This document shows, in pieces, positions 25,179-32,846 of a stretch of DNA of 38,124 nt. The translations under genes were made by a program, and so were the position numbers. A model generated the notes under the pieces. The model was not told where the DNA came from. It saw only the letters and a list, made by a program, of their open reading frames with translations, and searched no databases. Within the stretch, counting starts at the first letter, position 1; each line of letters begins with the position of its first letter. Source of the DNA: Methanocellales archaeon (GTDB lineage Archaea > Halobacteriota > UBA148 > JAUWXC01). The stretch covers positions 1-38,124 of the forward strand of contig JASEEY010000012.1 of the NCBI GenBank assembly GCA_030018435.1, read 5' to 3'.

Positions 25179-26510
25179 TCACTTTATCTTTTTGATGATG
25201 ACCTTTTCGGCGTGTATCTTTGCGTTCTGCAGGATGATTTTTATCCCTCCGGGAGCACCTACTGGCATGACCTCCAGCTCTGGAACCTCTACTGCTTCGA
25301 CCTCGCGCCATCTTTCTACCACCGGATGCCCCCTTTCCTTTAAAAACCCTTTTAGAGCGGCGATGTCGGTGGCATCTTCCTCTGTAGCGATTTTATCGCG
25401 TAACTCAGCTGGAATGTCGTCTATTACCCTTTCTTTTACGCTCTTTGGCAACCATACCATTCGATTCCAACCGCCGTCTGCCTGCAAGAACTTTGGCGAG
25501 CGCATGTATTCTATGGCCATTCCCAAGAAGCCTTCTACCTGCTTACCGCCACCGGTTTGCGTCGCTAGGGTTGAGAAGGGCACACCCAGGACAGTCTCTC
25601 CGATATAGTCCCTGTGCACGACACCTACGCCATCTACTTCCGGTATATAGAAGGCGATTGACTCAAAGCACCCGCATGATGTGTGAGGAAAATTAAATAT
25701 GCTGTGCAAGTAGAACCTCTCAGTCTCACCCTGGGACCTTTCCTTCACCACCTTATTCACCCCGGAGTATTCGCCGTTCACCTCATCTATGAGTTCGCCC
25801 TTTGGAATCGCAAAGTTTGGTCCCTTTGGATCCACTCTTGCAGCAGCCCTGCCGTCAAACCAGTTTATCGAGCCACATAGGGAGATTCGATCCGGTGTTA
25901 TAACGCAGAAGTGCGTGGGAGCAAAACTCTGGCACAAGACACATCCGTAGAACGTATCCACTTCTTCCTCGCTCAGTGCTCTGGCCCTTGCATCCCTGGC
26001 TTCATAGATCTTCCTCGCATCATTCACAAACGCCTCTACCTTTTTCTCGTCCGTGATGAATGTGACCTGAATCTTCTCTATGATTGGAAGTTCAGCCTTG
26101 AACAAGGTGATCAGTGCCTGTCCGAGATATTTTAGGGTGTTAAATCCCCTCTCATAGCTCTTCTTGCTCAATCTGCACCAAATATCATATCGCTGATTCA
26201 GATGCATGAACCCTTCGACGTAGTTACAGTAATCGTGTATCCTCCTTTCGATGACCGCCTCCAAATCCTCTTCCACATTTTTCCCAGCCACCTCGACAAA
26301 GATTGCAAATGGATATCTACCACCCTCTTTGAGCTTGTCAAAATCTGGACCCTCTACTTCGACATTTCCATCCCTGATCTCGCCTGGCTTTCTGACCCTA
26401 ACGAGCTCTCCTTTTGAGCTTACCTTCGGTCCTCCCAACTCGACGTACATATCCTCTTTTCTAATTCTCTCTCCTTCGTGAACGACGCTCACATCTACGG
26501 GAATTTTCAT
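25179..26510 (-). CDS. cdhC: acetyl-CoA synthase, CODH/ACS beta subunit
   Basis: CdhC carries the A-cluster that builds acetyl-CoA from CO, a methyl group and CoA, or breaks it. In the 443-aa product the A-cluster cysteines are all present: Cys 190, 193, 202, 212, 279 and 281 (YGCVLC, HFCVI, SLCGS, SCGCF). The N-terminal CODH-contact domain of bacterial ACS is missing, as usual in archaea. It follows cdhB by 1 bp and abuts acsF. Confidence 0.96.
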   Translation of the reverse strand: MKIPVDVSVVHEGERIRKEDMYVELGGPKVSSKGELVRVRKPGEIRDGNVEVEGPDFDKLKEGGRYPFAIFVEVAGKNVEEDLEAVIERRIHDYCNYVEGFMHLNQRYDIWCRLSKKSYERGFNTLKYLGQALITLFKAELPIIEKIQVTFITDEKKVEAFVNDARKIYEARDARARALSEEEVDTFYGCVLCQSFAPTHFCVITPDRISLCGSINWFDGRAAARVDPKGPNFAIPKGELIDEVNGEYSGVNKVVKERSQGETERFYLHSIFNFPHTSCGCFESIAFYIPEVDGVGVVHRDYIGETVLGVPFSTLATQTGGGKQVEGFLGMAIEYMRSPKFLQADGGWNRMVWLPKSVKERVIDDIPAELRDKIATEEDATDIAALKGFLKERGHPVVERWREVEAVEVPELEVMPVGAPGGIKIILQNAKIHAEKVIIKKIK

Positions 26511-26511
26511 A

Positions 26512-27033
26512 TCATTTCCTCCTCAGCAGTGAAATCAGATTCTCGAAATTCTTTTCCCACTCCTTTTCCTTGAGATTATCGAACGAGTAATCGGCATTTG
26601 GCTGATAGAATCTTCCCAAGCTCATGGTCTTTATATCTGAGAAGTGCTTCAGCACGGACAGCATCTGCGATTCCAGGTAATATGGAAATCCCAGATACGC
26701 CACCATGTCGTAATTTCCTTTACCGTCAAAACCCCTCCACTCAGCGTCCCTCAGCAGATTGGTGACCTCCACAACGCCCTTTGCCACCGGCTCAGCTCCC
26801 ATTTCCAGGAAATCTTTTAGCACAGATGGAGCTACGACAACTGACATTTCTTTGGATAGGTCCAGGATGTACTTTTGTATTGGTTCCTTCCCTATCTTTT
26901 GACCTTTTATCCCAGAGCCGCATAGCATCATTTTCCTCCCCACTTTGCTCAAAATCTTCGCCGCAATCTCTGGCGTCACCACTCTGGCTTGCTTCGGTCC
27001 TGGTATGTTCGCAGAAAACCACGGTATTGTCAT
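26512..27033 (-). CDS. cdhB: CODH/ACS epsilon subunit
   Basis: CdhB is the small Rossmann-like subunit bound to CdhA in archaeal CODH. The 173-aa product begins MTIPWFSANIPGPKQARVVTPE and contains AYLGFPYYLESQMLSVLKHF, typical of the family. It overlaps cdhA by 4 bp. Confidence 0.94.
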   Translation of the reverse strand: MTIPWFSANIPGPKQARVVTPEIAAKILSKVGRKMMLCGSGIKGQKIGKEPIQKYILDLSKEMSVVVAPSVLKDFLEMGAEPVAKGVVEVTNLLRDAEWRGFDGKGNYDMVAYLGFPYYLESQMLSVLKHFSDIKTMSLGRFYQPNADYSFDNLKEKEWEKNFENLISLLRRK

Positions 27034-29351
27034 TTGACCTCCTTTTTCCTACAGAGCCTCTCCAACAAGGTGGGATCGGGCGTGATTCTGGGCTCCCATT
27101 TCTCGGCTTTAAGGATCTTCATGATCTCTGCTTTAAGCGTGATTGGAATGTCTGCCTCTGTCCTGATGTACATCGCAATATCTTCTGGCATTTTTCCAAA
27201 GTATCTTTTGTGCAAATCTATGTAGTGAGTCAATTTGATTTGCCTTCCCTTCGTCGTATCATTCGGTCTGATACAATTCTTTGCAATGGAGACGATGGCT
27301 TCCTCCTTGGATTCAGCAACGTACAGCAGATATTCAGGAGATGGAGAGATTTGAACCTTCTCACCAGTCCTGGCATTATACACCATCCAGTCCTCGCTTT
27401 TGTCCGGCCTTCCCAGGTAAGTTCTCCTGTATTTCGCGCCCCTTGGTCCCAGAATGACTGGAACGCCTAATCTGTTGAAACCCGTAGCGATCGATGCCGC
27501 CTTTTGAGACATGGCGCCCCATGCAACTCCCACTGCGCCAACCCTGTTCAGAATATAATCAGCTATTTCTTCATAGTTCCCTCTTAGGTTTCTGTGTGCA
27601 AAAATGCTGGCTATTTTTATGGCAGCGCCAGCTATGTGTGCGTTGGAAACACAAGACCCTACATTGGACAAACAGCCTGCGTCGAAGTTTCCAGGGTATT
27701 TCTCATAAAGGGTCTTTCCCTCTTCATCCTTATACATCGCAATGTCCATTGCCGCGCATCCTGAAGTGGTGACGATGTATCTCCTGCTTAGGAATATCTC
27801 AGCCATCTCAGCTATTTCCTTCGAGCTACCAGCATAATTGGGACAGCCAACAAAGGCAACTACTCCCGGAATCTCACCCAAGACGATGGGGCTACCAACA
27901 TTTCTGATCTCTGTATCCTGGATCGGTCCCCTGCCAGACCTAACTTTATACCTCTCTTTTCTGGTTATTTCTTTAGCCGCTCCGCCCAGCAAGCTGACAA
28001 TCGGTATTTCTTTGCTGCAAACATTTTCACATCTTCCACAACCGATGCACAACTCGTATATTTCTGAGAGCAATGAAAGATCGCCTTTTGCTGCCTTTTC
28101 CATTCCTCTGGGTATGTCCAAATTGTTATGGCATTCTCGGATGCATAATCCACACTGGATGCACTTTTTCGCCTCTTTAACTACGTTCAGAGCTCGCCTC
28201 TTTCTCGTCTCTGAAAGCTTGATAGCAGTGCGTACTGCAACTTCGCCAACCTTCTCGGCATCAAGGATCAGCGCGCCCGGTGCGCCGCCAAGCAAATTAT
28301 CTATCACATCCTTTGGCGAGTCTTTGGTCCTGTCCGGCAATCCCAAACAGATCTTGTCATTGGTGGCAATTACCGCTGCGCCGGTCTTGCGCGCCTCTTG
28401 AAGCACATCCGCCCTGACACACTGCTCGTCAACTATGATAACATCAGCTATGCCGGTTCTCACAAATTGGAGTTGTTTCGATAGAGGTCCAACAATTTTG
28501 GCTCCTTTGTCATACCTGGTCAGATCATGAGCAGTGCAACAGATGCCGGCCACTTCTACCTTATCGTACAGATCGTGATCCCGAAGATAATTGATCACCT
28601 CTGCTCCAGGGACGACGTTGTGCCCTATACAGAGAATCACCGGCTTTTTGGTATCGATGCTTCCAAAGCCAATGTCCACTAAAGGTGCGCCAGGATCGCC
28701 CTTTGGAAAACCTAATGCGGAGATCTGCGCGACATCGGCTATTTCCATCAACAACTGGTCAGTCATACTCACATGCAAGGCTTTGGATTCAAAGTCAGTG
28801 AAATACCCTTCTTGGCCGGTGTGAGTGGCAGAGAGTGAGTGCATTAACTCCCCTTCAGCATACTCTAGGGGCTCTAAAAGATCGCTTAACTTCTTTGGCA
28901 TGATCCCTGCAATCAGCCTAACCAAGGGAGCTTCTACCTCGACGTTTTTTCCCATGTCTATCGGCATATCACCATGTTCTTCGATCAAGTGCTCTACTAT
29001 ATGTCGCGCATGTCCGCCATGAGCGGCTGCACCAATGCAGCACGCCAATAAGACGATTCGTCCTTGCTGCGCCCCTATATCAATGCCACAGGCACCTTTC
29101 TTTCCGTCTGATAAATCACATTTTCCATAGGTGCACAAGCAACAGAGGTCGCAGAGAGGTGCATACATCGGCTTATACCTGTTCAACAGGGCGAAATCCC
29201 ATTTTCTTAGATCTGTAACAGATGGCATGGGCGTTGGTCCCAGGATCTCCTCCCACTCCTCTTCAACGATTCTCCCAACGGTGATCTCCAAACCCGTCGC
29301 CTTGATGAGATCGCTTTCAAACTCATCGATTTTGAATTTAGTTCCTTTCAT
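27030..29351 (-). CDS. cdhA: carbon monoxide dehydrogenase, CODH/ACS alpha subunit
   Basis: CdhA is the Ni-Fe-S CO dehydrogenase of the archaeal complex. The 773-aa product has the N-terminal cluster cysteines (CDLCCLCTYGKC at 67-78, Cys 88) and the C-cluster environment (GHN at 243-245, Cys 271/272, CVRAD at 311, GC at 531-532, Cys 567). Between them are the two extra ferredoxin motifs typical of archaeal CdhA, CIQCGLCIREC (397-407) and [11 protein letters not shown] (435-445), which link to ferredoxin. Length and motifs look complete. It overlaps both neighbours by 4 bp. Confidence 0.96.
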   Translation of the reverse strand: MKGTKFKIDEFESDLIKATGLEITVGRIVEEEWEEILGPTPMPSVTDLRKWDFALLNRYKPMYAPLCDLCCLCTYGKCDLSDGKKGACGIDIGAQQGRIVLLACCIGAAAHGGHARHIVEHLIEEHGDMPIDMGKNVEVEAPLVRLIAGIMPKKLSDLLEPLEYAEGELMHSLSATHTGQEGYFTDFESKALHVSMTDQLLMEIADVAQISALGFPKGDPGAPLVDIGFGSIDTKKPVILCIGHNVVPGAEVINYLRDHDLYDKVEVAGICCTAHDLTRYDKGAKIVGPLSKQLQFVRTGIADVIIVDEQCVRADVLQEARKTGAAVIATNDKICLGLPDRTKDSPKDVIDNLLGGAPGALILDAEKVGEVAVRTAIKLSETRKRRALNVVKEAKKCIQCGLCIRECHNNLDIPRGMEKAAKGDLSLLSEIYELCIGCGRCENVCSKEIPIVSLLGGAAKEITRKERYKVRSGRGPIQDTEIRNVGSPIVLGEIPGVVAFVGCPNYAGSSKEIAEMAEIFLSRRYIVTTSGCAAMDIAMYKDEEGKTLYEKYPGNFDAGCLSNVGSCVSNAHIAGAAIKIASIFAHRNLRGNYEEIADYILNRVGAVGVAWGAMSQKAASIATGFNRLGVPVILGPRGAKYRRTYLGRPDKSEDWMVYNARTGEKVQISPSPEYLLYVAESKEEAIVSIAKNCIRPNDTTKGRQIKLTHYIDLHKRYFGKMPEDIAMYIRTEADIPITLKAEIMKILKAEKWEPRITPDPTLLERLCRKKEVK

Positions 29352-30124
29352 GTTAGCATTTCCTCCTTGATCACATCCTTTATTTTGGAAATAGCCTTCA
29401 GAGCCCTGGACCCGGAGCAGTCGACCAAAGCCTTTCCATCCATCTCGGCTTCTCTTACCGTGTGATCGAAGGGTATAATTCCCAAAACATCGTCCAAATG
29501 TTTCTTTATAAACTGCCTTTCATCGTCGTTGGTAACCTTGTTTCCAACCACGTAAGTCTTTTCTAACCCGATATCCCGTGCCAGACTTTTTATTTTTCTA
29601 GCAGTTTCTATTGAATTGGGCGTTGGCTCAACTACAGTAATCAACCCTTCGGCATATTTGGCAGTGCCCCTCCCCAGATGTTCGATGCCGGCTTCCATGT
29701 CCACTATCACGTTACAATCCGAGGAGAGCACCTGTTTCAGAAAGGCTTTTAACAACACATTTGCCGGACATGCACATCCGGATCCTCCTTTTTTCACCGC
29801 TCCCATCAAAATGAACTTTACGTTATCAGGTGCCTCTACCCACAACTTCTGGGGCAGGTCAGAAACCCTCGGATTTAATTTGAATACCGACCCGTAAACA
29901 TCTGGATCTGCTCCCGTCCTTTCCTTGATCAGGTCGTTCATTTCTGCTAGAGGGGCCAAATCCCTAATTTTTTCCTCCTCTATTCCCAATATCGAGTGAA
30001 GGTTATAATCTGGGTCTGCATCTATTGCTATCATATCAAAGCCATCTCTGGCGAGTAACCTAGCTAGAGTTCCAGCAAAAGTTGTCTTTCCAGCTCCTCC
30101 CTTCCCGCTGATGCAAATCTTCAT
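29348..30124 (-). CDS. cooC: CooC-type CODH nickel-insertion ATPase, copy 1
   Basis: This 258-aa MinD-family ATPase has ISGKGGAGKTTFAG (5-18), IDADPDYNLHSILG, and the metal-binding CAC motif (GGSGCACP). CooC proteins help load nickel into the C-cluster of CODH. It is the first gene of the cdh operon, overlaps cdhA by 4 bp, and has GGTGA before the ATG. On the minus strand a TTTTAAT box about 25 nt upstream marks the likely operon promoter. Confidence 0.92.
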   Translation of the reverse strand: MKICISGKGGAGKTTFAGTLARLLARDGFDMIAIDADPDYNLHSILGIEEEKIRDLAPLAEMNDLIKERTGADPDVYGSVFKLNPRVSDLPQKLWVEAPDNVKFILMGAVKKGGSGCACPANVLLKAFLKQVLSSDCNVIVDMEAGIEHLGRGTAKYAEGLITVVEPTPNSIETARKIKSLARDIGLEKTYVVGNKVTNDDERQFIKKHLDDVLGIIPFDHTVREAEMDGKALVDCSGSRALKAISKIKDVIKEEMLT

Positions 30125-30208
30125 GTCACCATCTTTTTATCATGATTAAAAGGTATAGTTAAGGAAACATCGTTATAACTCTTTTGGCATTTATAGCTTT
30201 TTGACACC
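30125..30208 (-). promoter_or_regulatory. cdh operon promoter region, downstream of acs
   Basis: This 84-bp gap is the only sizeable break in the minus-strand run from polB to cdhE. Read on the minus strand it holds CCTTTTAATC at about 30152-30143, a TATA-like box 20-28 nt before the cooC start, and GGTGA as ribosome site. It could drive cdh separately from the upstream polB-acs genes. Confidence 0.45.
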
Positions 30209-31930
30209 TCATTTTCCCAAGGTTGACGTATCGCCAGCGGGGAGCCCTAGTTCCCGTGCCTTGAGCAAACGACGCACGATCTTACCGCTCTGTGTTTTTG
30301 GAAGACTCTTCACAAATTCGATCTCCTTGGGATATGCATGTCCTGCAAGGTGCTCCTTAACGAATTTTTTTATATCCTCCTCAAGCTCTCCTGATGGCTC
30401 GTACCCTTTTTTAAGGACGATAAATGCTTTTATAATTTCGCCCCTTATGGGGTCCGGTTTTCCTATCACCCCTGCTTCTACCACAGCAGGATGCCTCACT
30501 AATGCGGATTCAACCTCAAAGGGACCTACCCTCTCGCCAGAGGTTTTGATGACGTCGTCCGCCCTTCCCACGAACCAAAAGTAATCATCCTCATCCATGC
30601 GTGCTAGGTCTCCGGTAACATACCAATCCCCCTTGAAGTAGCTCTTATATTTTTCAGGATTGCGCCATATCTCCCTCATCATCGATGGCCAAGGGGTTTT
30701 TATGGCCAAATTGCCCTCCTTTCCCACTGGCAATTCATTGCCTTCATCATCCACGATGCCGGCTTTAATGCCTGGAAATGGCTTACCCATGGAACCTGGC
30801 TTGATGGGCACAGACGGGTAGTTGGCAATTAAAATGCCTCCCGTTTCGGTCTGCCACCAATTATCGTGGAATGGCAATCCAAACGCCTTAAGACCCCAAT
30901 AAACCATCTCTGGATTCAAGGGCTCTCCTACTGAGCACAAATATCTCAAGCTGGACAAATCGTACTTTTGGGGGAGCGCTTCTCCTGCACCTGCTAACAT
31001 CCTAATGGCAGTAGGAGCGGTGTACCACACTGTTACATGATATTTCTCTATTATCGAATACCACTTTTCCGGAGAGAACCTACCCTCATAGACGACCAAT
31101 GAGATTCCATTGGACAATGAGCCAAGAATGCCGTATGCTATTCCCGTAACCCATCCCGGATCGGCGGTGCACCAGAACACGTCATCCTCATGCAAATCCA
31201 GGACCCACTTCGCAGTAAGATGCTCTTGTAGTATTGCATAGTGCGCATGGACTACGCCCTTTGGTTTCCCCGTCGTTCCAGATGTATAGAGCACGAATAA
31301 GGGATCCTCCGGATGCATTCTTTCTACATCAAAGTCTCGTGATGCCTCTTCCATCTCCTTCTCGTAGCTCACCTCTCCCTCAGCGACTTCACCCACTATA
31401 ATCATACGCTCCAGCTCGGGAAGCTCATCCCTGATTTCATACACCCTGTGCTTCAGCTCTGAATTTGTAACGAGGATTTTTGCGCCGCTGTCCAGTAACC
31501 TATCCTTGAGAGCTTCTGGACCAAACGCTGCGAACAAGGCGCCAGCGATGGCCCCGACCTTTATGGCGCCGAGGAAACTCAGATAGAGCTCTGGAATTCT
31601 CGGCAAGAAAATAAACACCCTGTCCCCTTTTCCAACCCCGTATCTCCTCAGCACATTGGCGAACTTGTTGGAGAGGTCTCTTAGACCTGAAAAGCTATAC
31701 TCCTCGCTTGCTCCATTTTTTCCTTCCCAGTATAATGCGACCTTGTTCTTCCTCCGAGTCCTAGCATGTCTATCCACAGCATTGTAAGCGGCGTTCAGCT
31801 TTCCGTCTTCAAACCATTCTATTTCGTCGTGAAAATCTTCCCACCTAAATCCCTTACACGTCTCTTCATAGCTCTCCAGATTGGGTTTTTTCCTATGCAT
31901 TTCCTTTGGTTTTTCGATCATTTTGCTCAT
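30209..31930 (-). CDS. acs: AMP-forming acetyl-CoA synthetase
   Basis: This 573-aa adenylate-forming enzyme interconverts acetate, ATP and CoA with acetyl-CoA, AMP and PPi. Motifs: YTSGTTGKPKG (215-225), NWWQTETGG (the Trp that limits the acyl pocket to about acetate size in Acs), YVTGDLARMDEDDYFWFVGR, and the C-terminal PKTQSGKIVRR with catalytic Lys 550. It is shorter than bacterial Acs (about 650 aa), but the cores match. The start overlaps the DUF1922 gene by 4 bp; the cdh operon follows 84 bp downstream, which favours acetate as substrate. Propionate cannot be excluded. Confidence 0.88.
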   Translation of the reverse strand: MSKMIEKPKEMHRKKPNLESYEETCKGFRWEDFHDEIEWFEDGKLNAAYNAVDRHARTRRKNKVALYWEGKNGASEEYSFSGLRDLSNKFANVLRRYGVGKGDRVFIFLPRIPELYLSFLGAIKVGAIAGALFAAFGPEALKDRLLDSGAKILVTNSELKHRVYEIRDELPELERMIIVGEVAEGEVSYEKEMEEASRDFDVERMHPEDPLFVLYTSGTTGKPKGVVHAHYAILQEHLTAKWVLDLHEDDVFWCTADPGWVTGIAYGILGSLSNGISLVVYEGRFSPEKWYSIIEKYHVTVWYTAPTAIRMLAGAGEALPQKYDLSSLRYLCSVGEPLNPEMVYWGLKAFGLPFHDNWWQTETGGILIANYPSVPIKPGSMGKPFPGIKAGIVDDEGNELPVGKEGNLAIKTPWPSMMREIWRNPEKYKSYFKGDWYVTGDLARMDEDDYFWFVGRADDVIKTSGERVGPFEVESALVRHPAVVEAGVIGKPDPIRGEIIKAFIVLKKGYEPSGELEEDIKKFVKEHLAGHAYPKEIEFVKSLPKTQSGKIVRRLLKARELGLPAGDTSTLGK

Positions 31931-32136
31931 TTATATCGCCGGAGCTCTGGCTCCCCAAACTCCTTCTCTTGCAAAATTCGTACTACTTCGCCCGCATTGC
32001 GTTCATCGTCCGCGTGTGCGTACACCCTCATCCTGCGTACCTTTATTCTATGACCGCAAGGACAGCCCCGGATCTTCTGATTTTTCTCGGCGTAGAGAAA
32101 ACGTGAGCAGTTAGGACACCTAATCACCAGATACAT
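31927..32136 (-). CDS. DUF1922-type zinc-ribbon protein
   Basis: This 69-aa protein has a rubredoxin-like zinc ribbon, CPNC (8-11) and CPCG (25-28), then a basic segment and a short helix. It matches the small DUF1922 family of archaea, whose function is unknown. It overlaps the HD-domain gene by 17 bp and acs by 4 bp, so all three are probably translated from one mRNA. Confidence 0.8.
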   Translation of the reverse strand: MYLVIRCPNCSRFLYAEKNQKIRGCPCGHRIKVRRMRVYAHADDERNAGEVVRILQEKEFGEPELRRYK

Positions 32137-32839
32137 CCAGCGCCTCTTTGATCAATCTGCGTACGGCATCTCGTCCATCTTTCTGTCTGGTTATCACGAT
32201 TTTGTACGGCGAAACTTTATCAAACAGTTTCTTGAGCGTTTCTTGGCCCATATTGCAGCCCAATTCCTTCAGGCGCACGTTGGAGATTCTTTTTGCTCCT
32301 TCTATGATGTTATTGTTCAATTCGGCATCAAGCGTGTCCGCTAAATGCACTGCTAATGCCTCCAAGGTAAGCGGTCTGATTGTGCTGCCCTTGCCATGAT
32401 GTGCTGCTACGACGTGTACTACGCTGATCGGGAAATCCCTCCTGTACAATTCCACGGTTGCAAGAAGGATATGGTCTAAAATTTTAGCGCCATCAGAGGC
32501 ATTGTACCCTCTCTCGCCCTCCTCATACGTTATTGGCTTCATGATGTCGTGCAGGAGCGCACCTGCCAGCACGGCATCCCTGTTTATATCTGCGTTGTGC
32601 ACCGATGCCAGCACATCCGCTATCGCAGAGCTAATTTTAACCACAGAAATCGTGTGCTCTATTAATCCTCCAGAATAGCAGTGATGCATGTTGGTGCTCG
32701 CGGGTGACCTCCTGAACTCAATGCCAGGATGCCTCCAGTCAGGATTTGTCGGAAAGGGATTCTGAATCATCTTGATGGTCTTTTCCCTCAGCTCTGGATC
32801 GGTTATTTCATTGGCCAGCTCAATAAATCGTTCCATCAT
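32120..32839 (-). CDS. HD-domain phosphohydrolase
   Basis: The 239-aa product carries HD-superfamily metal-binding motifs: HHCYSGGLIEHT (near 50-60), GALLHDIMKP (HD pair near 92), VAAHHGKG (near 145) and HLADTLDAE (near 163). Such proteins hydrolyse nucleotides or phosphodiesters; the substrate is unknown. Adjacent ATGs at 32839 and 32836 follow AGGGGG (32848-32843); the second has the better spacing. A longer frame from 32860 would run into polB. It starts 7 bp after the polB stop. Confidence 0.85.
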   Translation of the reverse strand: MMERFIELANEITDPELREKTIKMIQNPFPTNPDWRHPGIEFRRSPASTNMHHCYSGGLIEHTISVVKISSAIADVLASVHNADINRDAVLAGALLHDIMKPITYEEGERGYNASDGAKILDHILLATVELYRRDFPISVVHVVAAHHGKGSTIRPLTLEALAVHLADTLDAELNNNIIEGAKRISNVRLKELGCNMGQETLKKLFDKVSPYKIVITRQKDGRDAVRRLIKEALDVSGD

Positions 32840-32846
32840 TTTCCCC

